A stretch of 64,000 bases of DNA from positions 186,001 through 250,000 of the forward strand of contig LT629951.1 of the NCBI GenBank assembly GCA_900104565.1, in the 5' to 3' direction. Origin of the DNA: Ruminococcaceae bacterium Marseille-P2935 (GTDB lineage: Bacteria; Bacillota; Clostridia; Oscillospirales; Ruminococcaceae). Shown piece after piece: positions 16,876 to 25,633 of this stretch. Positions within the stretch are counted from its first letter, which is position 1. The number at the start of each line of letters is the position of its first letter. A program made the position numbers and the translations under genes. Below the pieces are notes generated by a model. It was not told where the DNA came from and made no database searches. It was given only the letters and a program-made list of their open reading frames with translations.

Positions 16876-18252
16876 ATGAAAAATACAGAAAAAACCATGG
16901 AAAAAGTGGTTGCCTTATGCAAAAACAGAGGCTTTGTGTACGCCGGTTCGGAAATTTACGGCGGTCTTTCCAACACTTGGGACTACGGCCCTTTGGGTGT
17001 AGAGTTTAAAAATAACGTAAAACGTGCCTGGTGGAAAAAATTTGTGCAGGAATCCCCCTACAACGTAGGGTTGGACAGTGCCATTTTAATGAACCCTCAG
17101 ACCTGGGTGGCGTCCGGCCACGTAGGAGGTTTTTCTGACCCCCTGATGGACTGTAAGGACTGCAAAACCCGCCATCGTGCAGATAAACTGATTGAAGAGC
17201 AGGCTGGATTTGACCCCGCTGGCTGGAGCGATGCCAAAATGATGGAGTACATTAAGGAAAACGGCATTAAATGCCCCGAATGCGGTTCCACCAATTTTAC
17301 CGATATCCGCAAGTTCAATCTGATGTTTAAAACCTTTCAGGGCGTTACCGAGGATGCGAAGAATGAGATTTACCTTCGCCCCGAAACAGCACAGGGTATT
17401 TTTGTAAACTTTGCTAATATTCAGCGTACTACCCGCAAAAAGCTGCCCTTTGGCGTTGGCCAGATTGGCAAGTCCTTCCGTAACGAAATTACCCCGGGCA
17501 ACTTTGTATTCCGTACTCGCGAATTTGAACAGATGGAGCTGGAATTTTTCTGCAAGCCCGGCACCGACCTGGAATGGTTCGCTTACTGGAAAGATTTTTG
17601 CCACCAGTGGTTGCTGAAGCTGGGCATGCAGGATGAAAACCTGCGGCTGAGAGATCACGAGCAGGAAGAACTTTCCCACTATTCCAATGCAACCACCGAC
17701 TTTGAATTCCTTTTCCCCTTTGGCTGGGGCGAGCTGTGGGGAGTTGCGGATCGTACCAACTTTGACCTTACCCAGCACCAGAACCATTCCGGCAAAAGCC
17801 TGGAGTATTTTGACCACGAGACCAACGAGAAATATGTGCCTTATGTTATCGAGCCGTCTTTAGGCGCCGACCGTGTGGCGCTGGCATTTTTGTGCGATGC
17901 CTATGACGAGGAGCAGGTTGGCGAAGGCGACACCCGTGTGGTACTGCGTCTGCATCCGGCGCTGGCGCCCTTTAAGGCTTGCGTACTGCCCTTGTCAAAA
18001 AAGCTGAATGAAAATGCAGGCAAGATTTACGAAACCTTGCGCGCACACTTTATGGTAGATTATGATGACGCCGGCTCAATTGGCAAGCGCTACCGCCGCC
18101 AGGATGAGATTGGCACCCCCATTTGTATCACCTATGACTTCGAGTCGGAAGAGGATGGGTGTGTAACTATCCGTGAGCGTGACAGCATGGAACAAAAACG
18201 CGTACCCATCGATTCGCTGGTAGCCTATATCGACGAGATGATCAGGTTTTAA
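16876..18252 (+). CDS. glyS: Glycyl-tRNA synthetase, single-chain dimeric type
   Basis: A 458-residue class II synthetase that charges tRNA-Gly. It is the alpha2 (eukaryote/archaea-like, GlyQS) form, not the two-subunit alpha2beta2 enzyme. Visible are the N-terminal [14 protein letters not shown] segment, a zinc-type pair CKDCKTRH / CPECGSTNF (about residues 94-143), motif 2 region [20 protein letters not shown], motif 3 with [12 protein letters not shown], and a C-terminal anticodon-binding domain (about 350-458). Start follows GGAGG. It has its own promoter and terminator, so it is monocistronic. Confidence 0.96.
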   Translation: MKNTEKTMEKVVALCKNRGFVYAGSEIYGGLSNTWDYGPLGVEFKNNVKRAWWKKFVQESPYNVGLDSAILMNPQTWVASGHVGGFSDPLMDCKDCKTRHRADKLIEEQAGFDPAGWSDAKMMEYIKENGIKCPECGSTNFTDIRKFNLMFKTFQGVTEDAKNEIYLRPETAQGIFVNFANIQRTTRKKLPFGVGQIGKSFRNEITPGNFVFRTREFEQMELEFFCKPGTDLEWFAYWKDFCHQWLLKLGMQDENLRLRDHEQEELSHYSNATTDFEFLFPFGWGELWGVADRTNFDLTQHQNHSGKSLEYFDHETNEKYVPYVIEPSLGADRVALAFLCDAYDEEQVGEGDTRVVLRLHPALAPFKACVLPLSKKLNENAGKIYETLRAHFMVDYDDAGSIGKRYRRQDEIGTPICITYDFESEEDGCVTIRERDSMEQKRVPIDSLVAYIDEMIRF

Positions 18253-18300
18253 TAGGACATTTTGGCTTTTATATTGGGCTGTACAATATAAAAATTAAAA

Positions 18301-18328
18301 AGGACGGCCATTTGGCCGTCCTTTTTTC
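18301..18328 (+). terminator. Terminator of glyS
   Basis: AGGACGGCCA / TGGCCGTCCT perfect 10-bp stem with a two-base loop, followed by TTTTTT, 48 nt after the stop. Confidence 0.92.
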
Positions 18329-18501
18329 GAGGGGGGATTTATTTGGGTCAAAGAGTTTTCTGTTCAGATTTAAGGCGGGAAACTGGAAAAGCCCCCTTCC
18401 AGGAAAGAGGATGGCTGCCTTAGCTCTCCCCTTCTGTTACTATGGATATTGATGGGGCAAGCTATTTTTGCCAACTCTCTTGTAAAAGCCTCCGTTCTGC
18501 T

Positions 18502-18531
18502 CCGGCCTGCCAAAAAACAGGCCGGATTTTT
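18502..18531 (+). terminator. Orphan terminator-like hairpin upstream of mtnP
   Basis: CCGGCCTG / CAGGCCGG stem with an 8-nt loop, then ATTTTTG. The stretch 18329-18629 has no gene. Because glyS already ends at 18328, this hairpin implies a separate short transcript or a leader attenuator for mtnP. No known riboswitch was recognised. Confidence 0.6.
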
Positions 18532-18629
18532 GTTGTTTTTTTTTGTGAGTTTTCGTTTTGCTGCACTTGGAAAAGAATGGAGAGAATGGTAAAATTGTTG
18601 TAAAATTTAAATTTTTAAGGAGTATTTTT

Positions 18630-19424
18630 ATGGAACATATTGGAATTATTGGCGGAAGCGGATTTTATGAATTGTTGGAAAACCCGCGTATGTTTATTCA
18701 CGACAACAAATATGGCCGTTCGTCCGAAATGTTTGAGGGCACGATTGATGGGGTACCTGTTTATTTTTTGCCCCGCCATGGTCCAAACCATAAGGTAATT
18801 GTACCCCGCATTAACTACCGGGCAAACATTTGGGCATTTAAAGAGCTGGGAGTGAAGCGTATTTTTGCCACCAACTCAGTGGGTTCCTGCAACGAGGAGA
18901 TGAAGGTGGGGGATTTTGTCATTCCTGATGATTTTGTGGATTTTACCCGGCGTTCTCCCCGTAGCCTGTATGACGACATGACCACGGCTATTCATGTGGA
19001 CATGTCCCCTTCTTCTTATTGTCCAGACCTGCGCAAAGCCCTGATTGATGCATCACGTCAGGTACGCCCCAACAACACCCATGACCATGGGGTTATTTTT
19101 GTCAATGAGGGCCTGCGCTACGAAACCCCCTATGAGCTTAAAATATTTAAAATGCTGGGCTGTGACTTGATTGGTATGACTACCCTGCCGGAGGCGGTAT
19201 TTGCCCGGGAGGCAGCTATTTGTTATGCCCACATCTGTGTGCCGGTTAATTACTGCTTCGGCCAGCATATTGATGCCAACGACTTCCCCCGCATTTTGGC
19301 GGAAGCCATTGGCGACTTTAAAAAGATCCTCACCATAGCCATTAAAAATGTACCGCAGGAACGGGATTGCTGCTGTGCTCACGCACTGGACAATGCATTG
19401 CTGGAAAAAGTGGACGAGCAGTAA
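18630..19424 (+). CDS. mtnP: S-methyl-5'-thioadenosine phosphorylase family enzyme
   Basis: A 264-residue nucleoside phosphorylase of the MTAP/PNP-2 family. It splits methylthioadenosine (from polyamine synthesis) or a related purine nucleoside with phosphate, feeding purine and methionine salvage. The start at 18630 follows AAGGAG; a longer frame exists but lacks a site. Seen: GIIGGSGFYELL at the N-terminus, the phosphate-binding PRHGPNHKV, NSVGSCNEEMKVGDFVIPDDFVDFT, and TLPEAVFAREAAICYA. The enzyme could prefer methylthioinosine or inosine, since specificity is set by few residues. A HAD phosphatase follows after 15 nt, probably in one operon. Confidence 0.85.
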   Translation: MEHIGIIGGSGFYELLENPRMFIHDNKYGRSSEMFEGTIDGVPVYFLPRHGPNHKVIVPRINYRANIWAFKELGVKRIFATNSVGSCNEEMKVGDFVIPDDFVDFTRRSPRSLYDDMTTAIHVDMSPSSYCPDLRKALIDASRQVRPNNTHDHGVIFVNEGLRYETPYELKIFKMLGCDLIGMTTLPEAVFAREAAICYAHICVPVNYCFGQHIDANDFPRILAEAIGDFKKILTIAIKNVPQERDCCCAHALDNALLEKVDEQ

Positions 19425-19439
19425 ACGGAGGACAATGGA

Positions 19440-20102
19440 TTGAAACAGATAAAAGCCATCCTGACTGATTTGGACGGTACCCTGCAGGATTCGACCGACA
19501 GTATTTGTGCGGCGCTGCATGATTCATTTATCAATGTGGGAGTACTCCCACCATCCAAGCAGTCAATTTTAAACATGTTTGGCCTGCCGGTGGAGGTCAT
19601 GCTTACCGAGCTTACCGGCGTTTCGCCTGACGACAAGGCAAAAATTGATGAGTTTTTGGCCGAATACAAGCGCCAGTACCCTATCCATATGGAGCACGCT
19701 GGACTGATTGACGGTGCAGAGGCGGCAATGCGGCATTTTGCAGCGCAGGGTTGTCCCATCTGCCTGATTACCTCCGAACGGCAGAAAAACGTAAACCATG
19801 TACTGAAAAAATATGGGATGCAAGACGTGCTGCGCTATGTGATCACAAGGGATGACGTCACCCATTTTAAACCGCATCCTGAGCCGTTGTTAAAGGGCGC
19901 TCAGAAAATGGGTGTTATGCCGGAAGACTGCGCTTACATTGGCGAGTCCCCTTTTGATATGCAGGCCGGAAAAGCGGCGGGGGTGTATACCATTGGGGTG
20001 CCCTCCGGCTGTTGGAGCCTGCAGAGCTTGATCGACTGTCGGCCTGATCGAATTATTGACCGGATTGGCGATTTAAAAAACGCAATTTATTATCATTTGT
20101 AA
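19440..20102 (+). CDS. HAD-superfamily hydrolase, phosphoglycolate phosphatase-like
   Basis: A 220-residue phosphatase of HAD subfamily IA. It starts with TTG, 8 nt after GGAGG; the nearby ATG at 19434 hits a stop after two codons. Motif I LTDLDGTLQDS gives nucleophile Asp10 and acid/base Asp12. Motif II is LITSER, a Lys-containing motif III is in THFKPHPEP, and motif IV is YIGESPFDMQAGKAAG, with Glu where Asp is commoner. The cap between about 15 and 90 is the helical C1 type. Its position behind mtnP suggests a role in nucleotide or sugar-phosphate salvage, but the substrate cannot be assigned. Confidence 0.82.
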   Translation: MKQIKAILTDLDGTLQDSTDSICAALHDSFINVGVLPPSKQSILNMFGLPVEVMLTELTGVSPDDKAKIDEFLAEYKRQYPIHMEHAGLIDGAEAAMRHFAAQGCPICLITSERQKNVNHVLKKYGMQDVLRYVITRDDVTHFKPHPEPLLKGAQKMGVMPEDCAYIGESPFDMQAGKAAGVYTIGVPSGCWSLQSLIDCRPDRIIDRIGDLKNAIYYHL

Positions 20103-20221
20103 CGGCCGTGAACAGAGCGTATTGCAAGGAGGAACTTTTTTTACAGGCGGAAGTACGCTTGATAGGGATGATAGGCTTTTTACCGTTTTTTCTTTATCTC
20201 CATTAATCTTTATTCATAACA

Positions 20222-20260
20222 ACAGGCGTCTCTCCACAGAAAAGAGAGACGCCTGTTTCA
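20222..20260 (+). terminator. Strong hairpin after mtnP-HAD operon
   Basis: ACAGGCGTCTCTC / GAGAGACGCCTGT perfect 13-bp stem with a 9-nt loop, followed by TTTC. The T-run is short. Confidence 0.7.
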
Positions 20261-21034
20261 GTATTCCCATTGGGATACAGAATTTAAAACCAGAGAAAAA
20301 CAGGGGCAACTTACATGGAAGCTGTAATAAAATATTACAAAATGTAAAGGCGGAAAGCAAGATACGACGTTCTGTCAAAATTGTAAGGCTGCGCTTCAGC
20401 CCCAAAGCCAATTGTACCCTTTTTGCAATTCAGGCTGTTCTCCACAATTTTGCGGCGGGCTGGTTGCCCCCAAAACAAAGCGCTGCGAGACAAACGATTT
20501 TCTAGGCGGAGCTGGCGTTGCCCACCTGTGCGCCCGGTCATCTTTATGACCATTCATTGAATTGAGCGTTTTTATTTTTTTAAGAATAGAGCTTATACCA
20601 ATAAATTGGAACGAGTGAAGGATAAAATAATAAATCTGAAGAGTTTCCAAGCAAACATTAATGCAGATATTGATATTCAATATATCCAAATATTTCCTCA
20701 TATTTTCCAGACCGTTTTGTTCAATAATTTTTTTGAACGTTGTACTACCAGATCCCTAAAAATGATATCACTTCAATTTAAAAATCTTAAAATATTTTCC
20801 AAATCATGAACTTTCCATCCCTTTGTTGTATTCCCGAATGGATTGTTATATACTAGAACAGTACTAAAACCCGATGGATAGGTTTTAGAAAAAACCAAGG
20901 ATATGGAATCATCCTACCGTTTCAATATCCGCAAAACCAGGCGGAGTAAAAACGGCCTGCCGTTTGCCGGGAAAGCGGCTGCTGCACCGCATGCAAAAAA
21001 AGGCTGTAAAAGGTTGCGGCATTGGTGAGGAATT
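20257..21034. other. Gene-free spacer of about 780 bases
   Basis: No frame with a good start or protein-like composition on either strand. A weak hairpin (AAAACC / GGTTTT) lies near 20866-20887. It may carry the promoter of the small membrane gene and alr. Confidence 0.35.
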
Positions 21035-21205
21035 ATGAAAATAAAACGAATTGGAAAAATTATATTATGTATTGGGCTAATCTGCCTGGCGTTGGGCGCG
21101 GTGCTTATGATGGTTGCGCCCGACCCATGGCCGCTAATTTGTTTTGGGGTGTCCATCCTGCTGAATGTGGTGGGTATCAACCTGATTTTAGCTGCCCGGC
21201 GGTAA
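21035..21205 (+). CDS. 56-residue two-helix membrane protein
   Basis: A short gene starting ATG after GTGAGGAATT. The product has a basic start (MKIKRIGK), a helix at about 8-27 (IILCIGLICLALGAVLMMV), a short APDPWP turn, a second helix at about 33-53 (ICFGVSILLNVVGINLILA), and ends AARR. Positive charges at both ends place both termini in the cytoplasm. It lies 33 nt upstream of alr and is likely co-transcribed with it. No family recognised. Confidence 0.65.
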   Translation: MKIKRIGKIILCIGLICLALGAVLMMVAPDPWPLICFGVSILLNVVGINLILAARR

Positions 21206-21238
21206 CCCTATTACAATCTGGAACACGGAGGTTCCCCG

Positions 21239-22450
21239 ATGATTGACATATTAAAACGCACTTGGGCGGCAGTGGATTTAGACGCTGTCGCTGGGAATGT
21301 AACTGCAATTCGCAATACGCTGCGCCCCGGCTGTATGCTGATGGGGGTAGTAAAGGCGGATGCCTATGGCCACGGAGACTATTATGTATCCAAAGAGCTG
21401 GCCGAGCTTGGAACCGACTGGTTTGGTGTGTCAAACCTGGTAGAGGGCATGGCTTTAAGGGATTACGGGCTAACCCAGCCCATTTTAATTTTTGGTGCAA
21501 CGCCTGTTTCCCAAACGGAACAGCTGATCCAACACAGCATAACTCAGGCGGTCTATTCCCACGAGCATGCGCTGGCGCTGAGCCGTGAAGCCCAGCGGCT
21601 GGGGCTGACAGCAAAAGTTCATGTAAAGGTAGACACCGGCATGGGCAGGCTGGGCTTTGTGGAGGACGGCATTTCGGATGAGGCCGAGCACCAGATTGCC
21701 GAGGTCTACCAGCTGCCCGGGCTGGAGGTGACTGGGATTTTTACCCACTTCGCCTGCGCGGACGAGCGCAGCGAAAGCGCCGTTTTATATACGAAAGCAC
21801 AGTTTGACCGCTTTATGAAGGTGTGCAGATATTTGGAGCAGAAGGGAATCCGGCCAGGGATTCGCCATTGCTGCAACAGCGGCGGTACCTTGCTGTACCC
21901 CGAATACCAGCTGGATATGGTACGCCCCGGAATTATTCTTTACGGGCTGGACCCCAGCGACGAATGCAGGGGGATTCTGCCCCTTTCCCCGGCTATGTCC
22001 CTTTATACCACCGTTTCGATGGTAAAAGAGATTAAGGCAGGGACCTGCGTCAGCTATGGGCGTACCTTTACTGCCCCTAAAGATATGACGGTTGCTACGG
22101 TAGCCATTGGCTATGCCGACGGGTATTCCCGCGGGCTTTCCAACAAGGCGCGGATGCTGGTGCGGGGGCAGTTTGCCCCGGTGGTCGGCCGTGTCTGTAT
22201 GGACCAGTTGATGCTGGATATAACGGGTATTCCTCAGGTAACCGAAGGGGATGTGGTGACAATTGTTGGGCAGGATCAAAGCAATGTGCTCACCGTGGAT
22301 GAGATGGCCGCATTGTGCGATACGGTCAATTACGAAAAAGTATGTGTAGTGGGCCGCCGGGTGCCGCGGGTATATTATAAAAACGGCAAAGAATTCGGTG
22401 CGGTGGATTACATACGTCCCGGAAAGACCGATTGGTCCAGGGAAGGTTAA
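21239..22450 (+). CDS. alr: Alanine racemase
   Basis: A 403-residue PLP enzyme converting L- to D-alanine for peptidoglycan. It has the fold-III barrel with the PLP lysine in VVKADAYGHG (Lys39), a GMGRLGF loop, and the C-terminal beta domain. The catalytic tyrosine is in CVSYGRTF, with further motifs VAIGYADGYSRGLSN and GRVCMDQLMLDIT. In spore formers a second alanine racemase often acts in spores to block alanine-triggered germination; whether this copy is vegetative or spore-related cannot be told. Start follows GGAGG by 8 nt. The extension after about residue 375 is slightly longer than usual. Confidence 0.95.
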   Translation: MIDILKRTWAAVDLDAVAGNVTAIRNTLRPGCMLMGVVKADAYGHGDYYVSKELAELGTDWFGVSNLVEGMALRDYGLTQPILIFGATPVSQTEQLIQHSITQAVYSHEHALALSREAQRLGLTAKVHVKVDTGMGRLGFVEDGISDEAEHQIAEVYQLPGLEVTGIFTHFACADERSESAVLYTKAQFDRFMKVCRYLEQKGIRPGIRHCCNSGGTLLYPEYQLDMVRPGIILYGLDPSDECRGILPLSPAMSLYTTVSMVKEIKAGTCVSYGRTFTAPKDMTVATVAIGYADGYSRGLSNKARMLVRGQFAPVVGRVCMDQLMLDITGIPQVTEGDVVTIVGQDQSNVLTVDEMAALCDTVNYEKVCVVGRRVPRVYYKNGKEFGAVDYIRPGKTDWSREG

Positions 22451-22460
22451 CAGTGGATTC

Positions 22461-22494
22461 AGCGCCTCGAACAAGCTGGTTTGAGGCGCTTTTT
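22461..22494 (+). terminator. Terminator of alr
   Basis: AGCGCCTC / GAGGCGCT stem with a 14-nt loop and TTTTT, 10 nt after the alr stop. Confidence 0.85.
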
Positions 22495-23496
22495 GCTGCC
22501 TTAACAGCCGGTTTGCATCGTTTCAAAAGCAGCCCGGGCTCAAACCCCGCAGCGGCATCCTATATTTCCATGCCAAGCAATAAAAACTTTTGCATTTTAG
22601 GACGTTCCTACCTGTCTTTTTGCAACATGCCCGGCAAGCTCTGCACTTCCTGACGGCGTTTAGCCAGGTATTTCGAAGCCTCATCGTGATATTCCTATGA
22701 ACGCTAATGTACTTTATGTTTTTACCATGTTTTAAAAGGCTTTCCATGCAAATTGAACAACATACGGCTCCATTATTTGGGGGTTGCGCTTAAAATACGG
22801 TGCGCCGCCCGAGGGTTTGCCTGTGGGCAGCTGCCGTACTATAGCCTTAAACTGCTTTGGTGAAGGTAATTTAATTAGTTTTGGCGGGTAAGCTCACAGC
22901 TTTTTGAGAAACTGCAAAACAGTCTGTTCCTGCTGAAAAACCTGCTTTTCCTCCTAGGAAAATCGAAAAAATCTTCCGCGGCTATTTACGCGCAGTCCCA
23001 CACTAAAAGGGCGTACGAACCTGTTGGGCATGTGCCTCATAAGCATACGTACCCAGAACCCATACACCAAAGGGCACGCGAGGGGAGGTACAATGCCTCC
23101 TCATAGAAGGCACACAATAGCGATACCCAGGGGGTACAGGCGGGTGCGGAAGGGCAGCGGTTTCAGCTGCCTATGGACTGTACTGCTCCAAGTGCCACCC
23201 CAAAAGGGGATATGGAAATGCGAGGGCAGTGCCTGCCTTCCGCTGGGTACTTTTACTGCAAGTGAAACATACATCCGCCGTTTGGATTATGTTTAGAACA
23301 CAGGGGATATTCCTGTGTTGCTGCCGGGTTACCGGTTTCAACATACTGCCGGTGTGTTCGGAATACTTGACAGACGGCGGCTGGCACCAAAAATTACGGC
23401 TCCCCGCCGCTGGCGTTAAGAGAGATTTCGGCCTTTGGAAGGCTTTTGCAGGCGTTTTAGGGTGGGGCGCAATCAAGAAAAAGAGGGGGGCTGCAT
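22495..23496. other. Gene-free spacer of about 1 kb
   Basis: Only short open frames without ribosome sites, on both strands. No terminator, tRNA or repeat was recognised. It could hold a decayed gene or an unrecognised RNA. It precedes the tandem membrane proteins and must hold their promoter. Confidence 0.3.
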
Positions 23497-25629
23497 GTGC
23501 AGGTAAAGACATGGGTAAAAAAGCTTACAGGTTTTTATGAGCAGGATGTTGTACAAGCTCCTTCTAAAAGGCGGCCAAAACGGCAGCGTATGTTAATGGT
23601 GGGGGTGGTAATCGTATGTTTTGCAGTGCTGGCGGAAATTTTTATCTGCAACAGCCGAGCATGGGAAGCAAAATTAGCGGGGCTGCCTGCTCTTTATTAC
23701 CCGGCGCAGCAGTTTTCTTCCCTTCAGGACTGCACCCTGCGGGAGGATGGCCTGTTGGAAATAACCGGGGAGAACCCGGTGTTTACGATAGACGATATTT
23801 ACCAAAAGGTACATTCTGTGGCGCTGGATGTTGTCGAAACACCAAAGCCGTTTACCTTTCAGGTTGGTGTTTGTGATGATGCGTTTGCCAAAGGGGAACG
23901 ATGGAGCAGCTCCTTTACTGCCCACGGCGGGGCAAGGCGTTCCTTAAATGTTGCAATCCGCTCCAACGGCCAGATGCACAGCTTGTCCGTCTCTTTTCCT
24001 GGTGAGGCGGCGGGGCTTTTCGTAACAGGGGTAGAGCTGAACCGGCCGGTGCCGTTCCATTTTTCATGGCTGCGTTTTTTAAGCGGTGCGGCGGGGCTTA
24101 TTTTATTAGCTGCTGCGGTGATTTACCGGTGGGACCGTAGGCTGCTTTGCCTTCGAAACAACAAACAGCAGCTTATTTACCGGCTTTGTGCAGCGGTTTT
24201 GGCAGCGTTTTTTTGCTTTACCTTTTATTCGGGGCTTCCGGCCGACATGCACAAGGAACCCCACGGCCTGGCGGCAGAATACCACCCGGGGGAGGAAAGC
24301 TTTGACCGGTATCACATGATGTTTGATTCGCTAAAAAATGGCCGCCTTGACCTGAATTTGGAGCCCAACGAGCGGCTTCCTCTGGTGACCAACCCCTACG
24401 ACCCAAGCATCCGCGAGGAGCTGGAGATCCCCTTCCCGTGGGATATCGCCTATTACGAGGGTAAATTTTATTCTTATTTTGGGGTAGCGCCGCTGTTCCT
24501 GTTCCACCTGCCTTATTATTGCCTCACCGGCTTTTTGCCTTCGGCCGAGCTGGCCACCCTGTTTTTTGGCCTGCTGTTTTTGATGGGCTACACCCTGTGT
24601 TACCCCCGCCTGTTTGAATACCTGAATATGAAACCGCCTTTTCTGCTTTGGCTGGGGGGGTATCTGGCCGGAGCGCTGGCGTGCGGCGCGCTTTGGGTGA
24701 TGCGGCGCCCCCTATTTTACGAAGTGGCCGCCCTGTGCGGCATTGCGTCGGTTGTCTGGATGCTTTATTTTTCCCTGCAGACAGCCCTGAGAAAAAAACA
24801 GAAACCGCTGTTTGCATTGCTGACCGGTATTGCGGCAGTGATGGTTGCGTCGTCACGCCCCAACCTGCTGTTATACAGCCTTTTGGCTGCTTTGCCCCTG
24901 CTGCAGGCATGTTTTTTTGACCGGCAGCAACCGTTCAAAAAACGGCTGATCACTTTGTGCTGCCTGGCAGTCCCTTTAGCGGCCGGGGCGGGTGGGCTCA
25001 TGTGGTATAACTATACCAGGTTTGGTTCGGTACTGGAATTTGGCGCCCGTTACCAGCTTACAGTGAGCGATATTTCTTATAACCGGGCGCCGGGGCTTGG
25101 AGGCTTGCTGACCGGGGTTTATCATTACCTGCTGCAGCCGCCCTACCTCAGTTTGGATTTTCCATACTTTGGCCTTAGCGGGTATGGCGCCGGGTTTTTT
25201 GGAAACTATTATTTTTTAAACCCCATGGTGGGGGCGGTGTACCTGCCCATTGTGCTGGCGTCCCCCTGGGTGCTGCTGTGCCAAAAGGGCCGGAAGAAAA
25301 GAGGCTTTTCCGACTGGTTTGGCTGGGGGCTGCTTGGGCTGCCCCTATTGATGGTGATTCTTTTATTTTCCATGGGCGGGGTGCATTTTCGCTATACGCT
25401 GGATTTTATGCTTTTTTTGCTGCTGGCGGGAATATTGGGGGGCTGCAAGCTTTATAAAAATACAGCGGCCCGTCTGAAGAAACCAGTTTTCTGGGCGGTG
25501 GCCATTTTGCTTCTTCTCACCTGCCTGGCGGGGCTGGCGCTTTCTTTCACCGGGGAATACAACCTTTTCCTGCATAACCGGCCGGAATGGTTTTTAAATT
25601 TGAAGTACTGCTTGGAATGGTGGAGGTGA
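23497..25629 (+). CDS. Polytopic membrane protein, GT-C glycosyltransferase-like (copy 1)
   Basis: A 710-residue protein starting GTG behind a G-rich ribosome site. One helix (about 31-51) is followed by an extracellular beta-rich domain of about 130 residues, then roughly ten to twelve helices. A large outside loop carries NPYDPSIREELEIPFPWD and YYEGKFYSYFGVAPL, and later segments include MVASSRPN, LMWYNYTRFGSVLEFGARY and FRYTLDFMLF. This layout is seen in GT-C type enzymes, which move lipid-linked sugars onto surface polymers. No verified catalytic Asp pair could be placed, so the activity is inference. It is 4 nt from a paralogue with the same architecture. Confidence 0.6.
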   Translation: MQVKTWVKKLTGFYEQDVVQAPSKRRPKRQRMLMVGVVIVCFAVLAEIFICNSRAWEAKLAGLPALYYPAQQFSSLQDCTLREDGLLEITGENPVFTIDDIYQKVHSVALDVVETPKPFTFQVGVCDDAFAKGERWSSSFTAHGGARRSLNVAIRSNGQMHSLSVSFPGEAAGLFVTGVELNRPVPFHFSWLRFLSGAAGLILLAAAVIYRWDRRLLCLRNNKQQLIYRLCAAVLAAFFCFTFYSGLPADMHKEPHGLAAEYHPGEESFDRYHMMFDSLKNGRLDLNLEPNERLPLVTNPYDPSIREELEIPFPWDIAYYEGKFYSYFGVAPLFLFHLPYYCLTGFLPSAELATLFFGLLFLMGYTLCYPRLFEYLNMKPPFLLWLGGYLAGALACGALWVMRRPLFYEVAALCGIASVVWMLYFSLQTALRKKQKPLFALLTGIAAVMVASSRPNLLLYSLLAALPLLQACFFDRQQPFKKRLITLCCLAVPLAAGAGGLMWYNYTRFGSVLEFGARYQLTVSDISYNRAPGLGGLLTGVYHYLLQPPYLSLDFPYFGLSGYGAGFFGNYYFLNPMVGAVYLPIVLASPWVLLCQKGRKKRGFSDWFGWGLLGLPLLMVILLFSMGGVHFRYTLDFMLFLLLAGILGGCKLYKNTAARLKKPVFWAVAILLLLTCLAGLALSFTGEYNLFLHNRPEWFLNLKYCLEWWR

Positions 25630-25633
25630 GGGT

